DNA of 20,222 bases from Priapulus caudatus (GCF_000485595.1 NW_014577890.1:70516-90737); one strand, 5' to 3'. Positions 1-9,957 are shown, counted from the first letter of the stretch. Numbers and translations: made by a program. Notes: a model not told the origin generated them from the letters alone.

Positions 1-72
1 TCACTTAGATATCTCTTTTAGTTATCTCACTTAGATATCTCTCTCAGTTATTTCATTCAGACAGCTAGGTGA
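1..72. repeat. Short tandem repeat, 26-bp period
   Basis: Two adjacent copies of a 26-base unit beginning TCACTTAGATATCTCT lie at 1-26 and 27-52, differing at a few bases, followed by a partial, degenerate third copy. It lies outside the spacer repeat and has no counterpart elsewhere in the window. Bases 73-290 are AT-rich; I see no gene or recognisable element there. Confidence 0.7.
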
Positions 73-1377
73 TCAGACTGCATGGTAATCATTTATAACA
101 AGCAACGGAACACATTATCCTACGTTTACTTTAACTTAATTTACTATGCAATATGAGGTCATCTCGACATATTTAGCATACACAATTTGTGTTTAAACGA
201 AATTACAAGATCTGGAAATTAACTCTGTTATACACATAAGACTGTTTTGTGTAATCCGCACGATCGAGCGCCATCTTCACGTACATTATTATAAACTGTT
301 CTATGCACCGCAGTGGGCATGCAACATGGAAAACTGGAACAGAGCATCGGCTAGATGACATTAAGGTTTCGATCGGTTACATAACATGGTGACAAACAAA
401 ACTGACAAGCTGTTGGCACCAGAAAATAGTACTAATGAAAATTGTGTTTTCCCTGCACACACACCCTAGCATAAAAGCCTTTATCAGAATAGACGCCGTT
501 TATTTACCGAATGCCTGGGCGCACAAACGCGATGTATCCGCAATTCTGACTCATCTCTCACAATCAAATGCAGCATGTAGGATAGCGTGAGAGTTCGTCC
601 GTCCGTCCGTCAGCAATAGTTGCACAAATGTAAACAGCTCGATGTGCGGCGATGTTGAAATTCGAAACGACATTGATAGGTTGAATCTGTGGGGTCAAGT
701 GTCAACTGCCAGGGTCAAGGCGTGAAGGGACGGGAATATCCTCCCCTTAATTAAAGCAATATAACCGTCATTGATGAAACGCGGAATTGTGGCACAAATA
801 GAAAAGATTGAGCTATTCTTTTGATTTTCGGGATACAGAGTCAAGGTGACAGAAGCCATTAAGCTGGTAAAATTAAAAGTTACATGTCAAAGGACAGTGA
901 AGTAATGGACGGACCTCAGACATTTTAGAAGGCATCGTCTAACGAACTGAGTCGAATTCTTTTTTATTTTAGTGGTGACCTAATATTTTAATTGCTTCAA
1001 TGAATAAATAACTGATTCTACTTTTCATTGATCTCTGAGAAATCGCTGTGCGATAATCCTTTGCCCATAAAGAGGATATTTGAATGCCGAACTTATACTC
1101 GTGAAAAAAATCTGAAATGCCTTCTTTAGTAGAGCGTCTGTGTTGATGTGACTGGCTAGAATCTTATTGTTAAATTTCTCAGTTAAAGAAGTTTTAATTT
1201 ACAGTCTAACCAGGTTAAATATGAGATGCATTCAGTATCTCAGATGCCGTAATACAGTTCCATACACCACATAACAGGCAGACAGCAACCACCGTATCCT
1301 GTTTCGCAATCATATACATGCACTTGCATTAATACGTAGCAGCTATGTTTGCGTGGCGGTTGATATATACAGCCAAG

Positions 1378-1474
1378 AGCGTATTAAGTATGCTTAAATA
1401 TAGAGCATACTTAAGTATGCTTAATTATAGAGCATACTTAAGTATGCTTAATTATAGAGCATACTTAATACGTT
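1378..1474. repeat. AT-rich palindrome (hairpin) cluster, copy 1
   Basis: Two perfect 16-base palindromes GCATACTTAAGTATGC lie at 1405-1420 and 1432-1447. They are bracketed by outer inverted arms GTATTAAGTATGC (1381-1393) and GCATACTTAATAC (1459-1471). The whole stretch can fold as one long hairpin or several small ones. The equivalent regions at 8637-8708 and 18547-18614 have one internal palindrome, so unit number varies among spacer copies. Confidence 0.85.
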
Positions 1475-1659
1475 TTTGATACAGTGCATTACACGTCGCT
1501 TACTTTGCATTTGTTGTGATGCCTCGACCGCCATTACTGATGCCCATGCAATGTGGTAAACAGTACGTTACGTGTTACGCGATCGCTCATTTACCGAGGA
1601 GTTGGGGGATATCCTATATATAGTGTACGTAGGATAACTTTACGGGAGTACTCCTGATA

Positions 1660-1735
1660 GTCTATCTCCCTCCCTCCCCTTCACCTGCCTCCCCCTTTCT
1701 CTTCGACCTCTTTCTCTTCCCCCGTTCCTCTCACG
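1660..1735. repeat. Polypyrimidine tract in spacer copy 1
   Basis: The plus strand is almost only C and T over about 75 bases. The same position in other spacer copies is also pyrimidine-rich but differs in length and composition (about 8905-9000 and 15541-15680, the last the longest). This is slippage-prone simple sequence; apparent ORFs across it are composition artefacts. Confidence 0.7.
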
Positions 1736-2042
1736 GATGAGAACAATCACGTTGCGGCACTTGTGTGGCTGGCTGATACGTGAAATTCGAGAAAGACACA
1801 TTTCTATTGCATTTCAGAAGCGCTAAACGAACTGAACTGTGACTTTGCAACTTCCATATTCTTTCTCTCAACCAGTGACGCCGACAGTCAGGTGAGAACT
1901 GTCGCTCTGCATCACTTGCTGTAAGTTGCTTTGTATCTAACTGCCGCATTGACGCGAACATGCATAGCGTGTGTGATAGTCAACGAGTAAATAGTCGTAA
2001 ACGGTTATAAGAGTGCAACTCACGTCAGAAAAAAAATTAAAC

Positions 2043-2048
2043 TTTATT
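2043..2048 (-). promoter_or_regulatory. Candidate polyadenylation signal for IR gene 1
   Basis: TTTATT on the plus strand reads AATAAA on the coding strand, about 490 bases past the IR gene 1 stop. The same hexamer in the same context survives in the spacer at 9299-9304 and in the inverted copy at 19991-19996. A second AATAAA at 2185-2190 is altered in spacer copy 2, so the distal one is the better candidate. Transcript evidence is lacking. Confidence 0.4.
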
Positions 2049-2317
2049 CAGATATATATCTGCTAACAGGAACAAGTCTCTAAGGTAAATATTACACATG
2101 AATGGATTATACGCCATTTGCCGTGAGAATAGTATTAACGCATTATCCAGCCTAATAAATAATACTCAGCATGGCGCATTCGATTTTATTCAAATTAATC
2201 ACAGTAATATACCCGAACACATAGATTATTATAGCCAAAGATTTTGCAAATATCGACGTTAGATTAATTTAGCAACTGGCAAATTAACATAATTTCCAGC
2301 AAAAGATATAATCTACG

Positions 2318-2342
2318 ATCTTTTGCGTGTATTGCCTGAACA
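2318..2342. other. Micro-inverted segment relative to other spacer copies
   Basis: These 25 bases match the reverse complement of 9571-9595 in spacer copy 2, with three mismatches, while flanking sequence such as CAAACCTGCT stays in the same orientation. The copies near 10310 and 16300, and the inverted copy near 19700, have the spacer-2 orientation, so copy 1 carries the derived state. Confidence 0.65.
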
Positions 2343-2538
2343 AACCTGCTAGTATTAGCTAAAAAGAAGTATTCGTAAACGACCAACTTATTGTTATTTT
2401 ATGACAAGTATAGCATAGAGGTAGGACTACTATAGTTGAATAACAACGACACAAGATATAATACGTAGGTGAACATTTTGAACATTTCAAGTCTCTATGA
2501 TTATCTTTTGCCTCTCCATCCGCTATATATTCAGGTAG

Positions 2539-4038
2539 TTAGGCTTCATTCCGGGATGGTGCCCGTCTATTGACATACTTGATTATAAGACCTGACACTA
2601 CTTCTAGAATTAAAATTACTATACCTGCAGTAATGCCACATATGTAGACAACAAACAGGCTTTGCAGCTGAGATAGTGAGACGAAATTAGCTGATACGGT
2701 AATTTGTTCTGGGGAACATGGGTTAAATGGGCTGAAATCCGTCCTCAGTTTCTCCAGAATTCCGCTCTCCGTCAGGTATTGCACACCGGTGTTCAGCTCA
2801 TCATAATATGGATTGCTCAACGTCATCGCACACGTGTTTTTTACTGTGAAAACCTCTACTGGGGCAATGGAAAATCTGCATTTAGCAGATGTATTGTAAT
2901 CATTGCGAATATCTAATGTGGATATCAATTTACTACCCGCGAGAAATGTATATTTCCCGGTCGAAACTAAATCATATGCTTTTCTGTCTGAGTACACAAT
3001 AGCTTGGGGATCAGCAGCAACCTTCCCCCACATTTTTCCGAATACAGATTCAGGGTTACTTCGTTTAAGCAGCGATTCAGCAAGAAAGCCACCTCGCATA
3101 ACTGGAGTAAGCTCGCTCTCTGCAGCTTCGTGGAGGGTCGTGAACGGGTATTGGGCCGTTGGTTTTACGGTTAGAAAACTCGTCAGTGTCCCCGTGTATA
3201 TAGCTAGTATGACAATCATAAACATCCACCACCATCCCTGCAACATGCGGGAAGCCATGAATGCATTGGTATATGTACCTCCTTGGTTTACCAATGTACC
3301 ATAAATGTACATAAATCCGTCAGCGCACTTCACCCACCGACTGGTCGCGCGGTGCTGGGTAATTCTTAGTTCTTGAAACAGAATCAGTAGCATGGCTGTA
3401 ATTACAGAGAATGCAATCAGTGCTAACCAGGTCTGTGCAGTGAACGGTGCAAAAACAGAATAGCTTTGTTGTGTCGTAATTTCTGGATATTTTACTATAA
3501 AGACAAGTTCATCAAACATAAGGTGATTCAGGAATTGGACAAGTTTTGTACGTGACTGATGAATTGTCAGGTCACATATTATATCAAGCTTACCCTCATT
3601 GAGGTCTGCAACTGTGGTTTCAAAACTTCCACCACAATATAGAATAACTAACATCGTAAACTTATTATATTTTGCTAACTCATTGAGAATATTAATGTAA
3701 AATTCGTTCACTGAATGGTCCTTTTCCAAGCAATCCCAACGGCTCACTTTAAAGTGCGCTCCATCTAAGCTTAGCTTTCTGTTTCCGGCTACCGCCGGCG
3801 TAGATATGTTCATTCCACTTGTAGCTGTAATGTGATTGCCGTAGTCTACTTTATATTCCGTCGTTCTCTCGTCCGGGAACCGCTGCTGCGATGCGCTCTC
3901 ATGGCTGTCACCAAGAGTCACCGATGTCCCGCAGCCACTGTTATGATGTCTTATGTACACGGCGTTTGTTGGTGACACGCATCTTGTGTAACTTGCAATC
4001 ATTACAACAGCCACGCATAGCAACGTTACTGCGGTCAT
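2539..4038 (-). CDS. Ionotropic receptor (iGluR-like chemoreceptor), IR gene 1, intact
   Basis: Predicted ligand-gated cation channel subunit of the arthropod IR family, acting in the plasma membrane, probably of chemosensory neurons (inference). The frame extends upstream to a TTG at 4062, but the first ATG is at 4038, giving 499 residues without an intron. Numbering from that Met: signal peptide about 1-20 (TLLCVAVVMIA core); ligand-binding half S1 about 90-195, with the family pattern LTIHQSR whose Arg163 aligns with the ligand carboxylate-binding Arg of iGluRs; M1 about 203-223; pore loop about 241-264; M3 about 267-291, with IYTGTLTSF at the SYTANLAAF position; S2 about 292-457; M4 about 458-485; short basic tail. 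Candidate N-glycosylation sites are Asn77 and Asn382. It lacks the amino-terminal domain of classical iGluRs, typical of IRs. The ligand is unknown. Spacer repeats lie on both sides. Confidence 0.93.
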   Translation of the reverse strand: MTAVTLLCVAVVMIASYTRCVSPTNAVYIRHHNSGCGTSVTLGDSHESASQQRFPDERTTEYKVDYGNHITATSGMNISTPAVAGNRKLSLDGAHFKVSRWDCLEKDHSVNEFYINILNELAKYNKFTMLVILYCGGSFETTVADLNEGKLDIICDLTIHQSRTKLVQFLNHLMFDELVFIVKYPEITTQQSYSVFAPFTAQTWLALIAFSVITAMLLILFQELRITQHRATSRWVKCADGFMYIYGTLVNQGGTYTNAFMASRMLQGWWWMFMIVILAIYTGTLTSFLTVKPTAQYPFTTLHEAAESELTPVMRGGFLAESLLKRSNPESVFGKMWGKVAADPQAIVYSDRKAYDLVSTGKYTFLAGSKLISTLDIRNDYNTSAKCRFSIAPVEVFTVKNTCAMTLSNPYYDELNTGVQYLTESGILEKLRTDFSPFNPCSPEQITVSANFVSLSQLQSLFVVYICGITAGIVILILEVVSGLIIKYVNRRAPSRNEA

Positions 4039-4339
4039 CGTGATGTCCCTGAGGGTCCGCAAGTGAAGAAGTCGATGCCGGTAGATCTATACGTGTATAA
4101 ACGTATCACAGAGTCGCCGTCACCTTTATTCAGAGTAGACACGAGCATCCACGACGTATGTGATCGGTAGAAGACGATGGTTAGTCTGGAACGTGCATTA
4201 ATCCTGCACCAGTGTCCAATTTACTGCTGACTTTGCATAATGTAGAAGGTAACAGCAATACTTAGGAAAGCTGGTATCTGAAGGTATTCCCTGTTACTAT
4301 ACGTTAGAACCTGTGGCGTGGTTGTATCGCGAACTGTTA
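4039..4339 (-). promoter_or_regulatory. Upstream region of IR gene 1 (putative promoter)
   Basis: About 300 bases between the IR gene 1 ATG and the next spacer head. It has no match elsewhere in the window, including 1-290, because every other IR copy is truncated before its start codon. An AT-rich TTTATAC stretch on the coding strand near 4090-4100 could be a weak TATA-like element. No ORF of note. Promoter function is inferred only from position. Confidence 0.35.
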
Positions 4340-4931
4340 TCTACCGCAGTGGGAATGCAACAGGGGAAACTGGGCTAGAGCTTTGCAAGTTTACCTGTTT
4401 CGATCGGCTAGATGACATGGTGACAAACAAAACTGACAAGGTGTTGGCACGAGAAAATAGTACTAATGGAAATTGTGTTGTCCCATCACACATGCAACCC
4501 CTAGGATGAAAGCCTTTATCAGAATAGACGCCTTTTACTTACCGAATGCCTGTGCGCATGAACGCCAGGTATCCGCAATTCTGACTCATCTGTCACAATC
4601 AGATGCAGCATGTAGGATAGCATGAGAGTCCGTCCGTCCGTCCGTCCGTCCGTCCGTCCGTCCGTCCGTCCGTCCGTCCGTCAACAATAGTTGCACAAAT
4701 TTAAACGGCTCGATGTGCGGCGATGTTGAAATTTGAAACGTTGGGTGGGGGGACATCCGAAACGACATAGGTTGAATCTGCAGGGCCAAGTGTCAACAGC
4801 GGGGGTGAAGGTGTGACGAGAGGGGAATATCATCCGCTTAATTAAAGGATATAACCGGCATTGATGAAACGCGGAACTGCAGCACAAATGGAAAAGATTG
4901 AGCTATTCTTTTGATTTTCGGGATAGAGAGT
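4340..4931 (+). repeat. IR-array spacer repeat, truncated head
   Basis: It starts at the same CCGCAGTGGG boundary as copy 1 and follows it through the GTCC microsatellite and to the GATTTTCGGGATA motif, then diverges at about 4932 into CA-rich simple sequence. The start-to-start distance from copy 1 is about 4.04 kb, which sets the length of one spacer-plus-gene unit. Its next IR gene is absent, so the unit was broken after duplication. Confidence 0.85.
4628..4682. repeat. Expanded GTCC microsatellite
   Basis: About 13 to 14 uninterrupted GTCC units. The same site has about four units in the spacer copies at 593-611 and 7832-7850, and an interrupted run at 17728-17762. ORFs with repeated DGRT residues on the minus strand are artefacts of this repeat. 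Confidence 0.95.
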
Positions 4932-4985
4932 CAACGCACGCACCCACACGCACATACACGCACGCACGCGCACGCGCACAAACCG
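4932..4985. repeat. CA-rich (ACGC/ACAC) microsatellite at spacer break
   Basis: Imperfect ACGC, CACA and GCGC dinucleotide runs begin exactly where the spacer head at 4340-4931 loses similarity to the other copies. The microsatellite therefore sits at a rearrangement breakpoint. Confidence 0.8.
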
Positions 4986-5964
4986 CGTTTAAGGTTTTGG
5001 AACTCGAATCAACAGTGGAAATGTTGGGCGTTGTATTGATGGAATGTATATTTGCTAACACCACACATGTCGCGTCTTTTGTCCTGTTAACGTGAAATTT
5101 AAAAACGTAGCCCTTTGAAGTTTCACGGGTACCAGGTGCTCTGTAGGCGAAATAACACGGAGTTTCGTAGTCACGCTAGTTGCGCCATATTCTTTATTAG
5201 ATAATAGCCACGTTTCTCTTCATGTCACACGAAACTATACGAACGCGCAACATATATTACATCACACGAAATACCATAACTGAGTCACACAGGTTTGCCT
5301 TTTTAATAATCATAAACAAAACATAAAATTAGTTAGCCGGTAACTTTTACATGCTTCTTTACTTGGCCACAGTAGTTTTCGTCCGTTGGGTTTATATTGG
5401 ACTGAAAACTATATCCCGGTAACTACAGCTTGGGATAAGCGCGTTCAGCTAGTGGGTGAGCCAGGTTCTAATTTGCTTGCGCGTACATAAATACACAAAT
5501 ACAAAATATATTATATACTTATATATATATATAGCTTATAATGATGTACCGATATAATTACGTACAAACAAAGGAGGCACCGGCTGGGACTGGATATTTA
5601 CCTGATAATGAAGAGTTGATTGTGGACGCTTCGCCGAACTATATCTTTCTGTATCAGTACCTCTGAGAATGCGTGAGAACCACCATCCTTGATGATTTGA
5701 GGCAGGCTTATGGCAATCAGACACACACTAAGCTCATGTGGCACTCAACCTCTTTCGCACGCACTTGTTTCGGTGAATTTTGGCGCAATGAGATAATATA
5801 TATGTGTTCTTATCACACGAAGGCGCTGGAGTTGCAACTGACAAGAATTATCCGATATGTGAAGCAAAATGTGATTTCAGATAACGCGGGCCAGTTTCAC
5901 AGCAATACCGACTAAAATAAGGGGAACTTCGCTATCGATGTAATAGTAACGTTAGTACTAGTAA
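4986..5964. other. Unassigned intergenic DNA
   Basis: No supported gene. It contains an AT dinucleotide run near 5510-5535 and a short stretch at about 5590-5930 that is open in pieces on the plus strand, with an in-frame stop near 5663. That stretch could be a degraded exon but matches no domain I recognise. It has no second copy in the window. Confidence 0.5.
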
Positions 5965-6703
5965 CATATAATAGTTAGATGACTAATGACAGAGGTCCCA
6001 AAAAACCTTGGTTGGGAAAATCCAAGAAAGGGATCACTTGTGATAATGGTCCATCGCCGTTTTTTCGCGGTGCGCAAAAACAGGAATAAAGTTGTGGCGG
6101 CTGCGACACGTGTTGTCTCGCGGCGCACCACCAATTTTTTATAAAGTATACATGTAGAATAAACATAAAGTATACATTTGGTCTTTTATTGTTCGCTGGA
6201 ATCAAAGTACATCAACAACCACGGCAAATTTAGTAGTTTACTGATGTAAATTTTAAAATATGGCTGAAAAATGTTACGACCGGACTTTCTGGACCGGGAC
6301 CGGACACGCTACCAGCATGTCGCACCGGGACGATCCCGGTGACACCGGGCCACTTGGGACGTCTGCTAATGATAGCCACGTGTGCCTACGTGTGTTACTG
6401 GGTAAGTGTTTACACGAGATTCCTGACATGAGATTATTCATGTAGCTAAAAAAAACAGTATAGACTGAAGAAATTCTATCTGGGTAAAGTAATTGAACAA
6501 TAATCTGTTTATGTAAAATTGAACCAATCAAGAAGCTATTATTTGGACGTGCCGAGCAGGGTATAGGAAGCAGGCATGTAAGGAAATAACGTATACATTG
6601 TACATTATAAGTCTTTTCCAATTCAGGATAACAGGGGGACATCTCGCGTGACGAGAGTGCGCGTGTAAATAAAGAGTGTATCAACCTCGTCTGTTTACCG
6701 TGT
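5965..6703. repeat. Repeat family Q, copy 1
   Basis: About 740 bases that recur at 13535-14359 in the same orientation, with similarity starting and stopping abruptly. Shared landmarks are GACAGAGGTC near the left end, GGGATCACTTGTGATAATG, an ACACGTGTT box, a GGGTAAGTGTTTACACGAGATTCC stretch, and a TATCAACC motif near the right end. The pair behaves like a dispersed element, but no terminal repeats, target duplications or transposase were identified. A 61-residue plus-strand ORF at 6260 is not preserved in copy 2 and is probably not a gene. Confidence 0.7.
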
Positions 6704-6730
6704 TTAATGTAATGTTTTATCCCAAAATGT

Positions 6731-7280
6731 TTCTATAGATATCTCTACAGCAGGTTCTATAGCATCCTATAAATATTCCTATAGAATCCTATACGTATTC
6801 CTATTGAAATCTCTACAGGGGGTCCTATAGGATCCTATAGGAGCCTATAATATTCCTATAAATATTCCTATAAAATCCTATAGACATCTCTACAAAGGAT
6901 CCTATAGGATCCTATAGAGAATTGGAACATAATTCCTATAGGATCCTATAACATCCTATAGGTTAATTCCTATAGAATCCTATAACATCATATAGACATC
7001 TCTACAAAGGATCCTATAGGATCCTATAAATTTCCTATAGGATCCTATAGAAATTGGAACATAAATTCCTATAGGATCCTATAACACTCCTTTTAGGTTA
7101 ATTCGCTATAGATCCTATAAGCATCCTAATAGGTTAATTCCATATAGGATCCTATAGATTATGTCCAATTCTCTAATAGATGCTATAGAAACTATAAGAT
7201 TACCTATACATCGTCTATTAGATATCTAATAGAATCCTATAGGATTCCTATAGACCATCTTATTAGGTAACGCTATAGAT
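6731..7280. repeat. CCTATAG-rich satellite-like tract
   Basis: About 550 bases built almost wholly from variants of TCCTATAGGATCCTATAG, with interspersed ATTCCTATAA and ACATCTCTACA variants. Many units are self-complementary (CTATAG, GGATCC, CCTATAGG), so both strands read alike. Spacing is irregular, with some higher-order repetition: the block ending CTCTACAAAGGATCCTATAGG recurs near 6885 and 7000. It has no coding potential and no copy elsewhere in the window. Confidence 0.9.
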
Positions 7281-7545
7281 TATTATGTAGGGTCCCCTCA
7301 TGCTCAGTCATCATCAACTGTTTTTGATAACTGAGGCAGCATTGTATATTGGTGATTATGAGACTGTAATCACCGAGAGTAAAGCGAATGTAATACTTAC
7401 CACTCCTCATTTTTGTGTTACAGTTTACCGCATTTACACCGAATAAACAGGAGTTACCTGACAAGTGACCATGGAGGTGTTAGGCTATGCTGTTGTGAGA
7501 TTCTGCGCGGTGTTTTTAGAGCGCTGCAGGAGTAGTCACAGTACA
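7281..7545. other. Short non-repetitive stretch
   Basis: Single-copy sequence between the satellite-like tract and spacer copy 2. On the minus strand there is a plausible splice-donor string near 7400 (GTGGTAAGTATT), but no adjoining convincing coding sequence was seen. Confidence 0.4.
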
Positions 7546-8636
7546 ACCGCAGTGGGCAAGCAACAGGGAAAACTGGAACAGAGCATCGGCTAGATGACAT
7601 TAAGGGTTCGATCGGTTACATGACATGGTGACAAACAAAACTGGCAAGCTGTTGGCACCAGAAAATAGTACTAATGGAAATTGTATTGTCCCTTCACACA
7701 AACCCTAGCATAAAAGCCTTTATCAGAATATACGCCTTTTATTTACCGAATGCCTGGGCGCACAAACGCGATGTATCCGCAATTCTGACTCATCTCTCAC
7801 AATCCAATGCAGCATGTAGGATAGCGTCATAGTCCGTCCGTCCGTCCGTCAGCAATAGTTGCACAAATGTAAACAGCTCGATGTGCGGCGATGTTGAAAT
7901 TTGCAACGTTGGGTGTGGGGGGTATCCGAAACGACATTGATAGGTTGAATCTGTGGGGTCAAGTGTCAACTGCCAGGGTCAAGGTGTGAAGGGACGGGAA
8001 TATCCTCACCTTAATTAAAGGAATATAACCGGCATTGATGATACGCGGAATTGCGGCACAAATGGAAAGGATTGAGCTATTCTTGTGATTTTCGGGATAC
8101 AAAGTCAAGGGGACAGAAGCCACTAAGCTGCTAAAATGGAAAGTTACATGTCAATGGACAGTGAAGTAATGGACGGACCGCCGACATTTTGGAAGGCATC
8201 GTCTAACGGACCGAATCGAATTCTTTTTTATTTTAGTGTTGACCTAATATTTTAATTACTTCACTGAATGAATAATTGATTTTCATTTTCATTGATCTCT
8301 GAGAAATCGCGATGACCTTTTGACCATGAAGAGGATATCTGAATGCCGAACTTACTCTTGAAAAAGAGCTGAAATGCCTTTTCTATTCGAGCCTCAATGT
8401 CTGTACTGATGTGACTAGCTATAGAATCTTATTGTTACATTAATTTCTAGTTTTAATTTAGAGACTAACCAGGTTTAATATGAAATGCATTCCGTATCTC
8501 AGATGCCGTAATACAGTTTCATACACCACATAACAGGCAGACAGCAACCACCGTATCCTGCTGCGCAATCATATACATGCACTTGCATTAATTCGTAGCA
8601 GGTGAGTTTGCATGGCGGTTGATATATACAGCCAAG

Positions 8637-8708
8637 AGCGTATTAAGTATGCTTACTTATTAAGCATATACTTAAGTATGCTTAGTTATAGAGCATACTT
8701 AATGCGTT
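8637..8708. repeat. AT-rich palindrome cluster, copy 2
   Basis: Counterpart of 1378-1474, with one internal CTTAAGTATGC-centred palindrome and the outer GTATTAAGTATGC / GCATACTTAA arms. It is shorter than copy 1 by about one repeat unit. Confidence 0.8.
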
Positions 8709-9595
8709 CTTGACACAGTGCATTACACATAGTCTTACTTTGCATTTGTTGTGATGCCTCGACCGCCATTACTAATGCCCATGTAATGTGGTTAAACAGT
8801 ACTTTACGTGTTACGCGATCGCTCATTTACCGAGGAGTTGGGGGATATCCTACATAATATTATAGTGTACGTAGGATAACTTTACGGGAGTACTCCTGAT
8901 GATCCATCCGCCTCTGTCTCCTTTCTTCTCCCCTGCCTCCCTTCCCTTCACCTGCACCCCCTTCTCGCTCTCTTCTACCTGTTTCCCTTTTCCTCTCTCG
9001 GATGAGAACAATCCCTTTGCGGCACTTGTATGGCTGATACTTGAAATTCCGGAGAGACACATTTCTATTGCATTTCAGAAGCGCTAAACGAATTGAACTG
9101 TGACTTTGCAACTTCCATATTCTTTCTCAACCAGTGACACAGACAGTCAGGTGAGAACTGTCGCTCTGCATCACTTGCTGTAAGTTGCTTTGTATCTATA
9201 ACTGCCGCATTGACGCGAACATGCATAGCGTGTGTGATAGTCAACGAGTAAATAGTCGTAAACGGTTATAAGAGTGCAACTCACGTCACAAGTTAAACTT
9301 TATTCAGATATATATCTGCTAACAGGAACAAGTCTCTAAGGTAAATATTACACATGAATGGATTATACGACATTTGCCATTGAGAATAGTATTAACGCAT
9401 TATCCAGCCTAATAAATAATACTCAGCATGGCGCATTCGATTCTATTCAAAACAGTCACCGTAATATACACGAACACCGAGAGTAATATAGCAAACGATT
9501 TTGCAAATATCGACGTTAGAGTAATTTAGCAACTCATGATTTGTAATTTAGATATGTTGCTTGGAATTGTTGTTCAGGCAATACAAATAAAAGAT

Positions 9596-9957
9596 GCAAA
9601 CCTGCTCGTATTAGATAAGAAGTACTCGCAAACGACCAACATATTTCTCTTCTATGACAAGTATAGCTTGTAGGATTACTAAGTTGAATAACAAAGACAC
9701 AAGATAAAATACGTAGGTGAACATGTTGAAGAATTAGATTAACATTATTTTATATAAGATTTTCTTTTCAGATTAACATAGCCAACGAGCAAATCTGTTT
9801 GTATTATGCGTGCTAACAAGTATTCGCAAACGACCAACATATCGCTATTCTTACAACAACAAGTACAACAACAACAAGCTTAGACAAGTACCTTGTAGGA
9901 TTATTAAGTCGATAAGAGAAACACGAGATATAATACCTGGGCGAACATTTAAAACAT
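9596..9957. repeat. Old internal tandem duplication in spacer copy 2
   Basis: The stretch from GCAAACCTGC (9596) to about 9729 resembles the stretch from GCAAATCTGT (9789) to about 9957. Shared parts include TCGCAAACGACCAACATAT, TTGTAGGATTA, and an AATAC-GTGAACAT-like end. The two halves differ clearly and the second has an added CAA-rich run near 9855-9880. Spacer copy 1 and the post-gap copy have the segment once. Confidence 0.7.

Larger units (their letters stand above)
291..2538 (+). repeat. IR-array spacer repeat, copy 1 (full length)
   Basis: This is the longest uninterrupted copy of the spacer that accompanies each IR gene. It starts near the motif CCGCAGTGGG (about 309) and runs to the IR gene 1 stop codon. 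Landmarks found in other copies are a GTCC microsatellite (593-611), an AT-rich palindrome cluster (1378-1474), a conserved 10-base palindrome GGAGTACTCC (1645-1654), a polypyrimidine tract (about 1660-1735) and a TTTATT box (2043-2048). Other copies start at 4340, 7546 and 17671, with rearranged pieces at 14776-16549 and 19499-20222. It lacks about 25 bases present near 7905 and 17815. Short ORFs inside it are not conserved as protein. It may be a duplicated intergenic region or contain an old mobile element; no transposase or terminal inverted repeats were recognised. Confidence 0.85.

Noticed and set aside
2704-3304. Plus-strand ORFs opposite IR gene 1 (70 and 133 codons), with counterparts opposite IR gene 2
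   Set aside because: They are antisense shadows of the conserved receptor frame and have no protein features of their own.
4039-4062. Extending IR gene 1 upstream to a TTG at 4062
   Set aside because: TTG is not a usual nuclear start codon in animals; the ATG at 4038 directly precedes a good signal-peptide core.
4586-4789. Minus-strand ORF with repeated DGRT residues
   Set aside because: Translation of the GTCC microsatellite; unit number varies among copies.
5590-5930. Possible degraded exon of a DNA-binding (MADF-like) gene
   Set aside because: The resemblance is limited to a few hydrophobic and aromatic positions and an in-frame stop interrupts it; not enough to name.
6260-6445. 61-codon plus-strand ORF in Q copy 1
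   Set aside because: The frame is not kept in Q copy 2 and no domain is recognisable; copy 2 quality is poor, so this is weak evidence, but there is nothing positive to support a gene.
6720-7285. CRISPR-like array
   Set aside because: The CCTATAG repeats are contiguous and irregular with no unique spacers, in a eukaryotic genome.
8850-9111. Arg/Glu/Gly-rich ORFs opposite the polypyrimidine tract
   Set aside because: The same tract in copies 1 and 3 has different lengths that break the frame; composition artefact.
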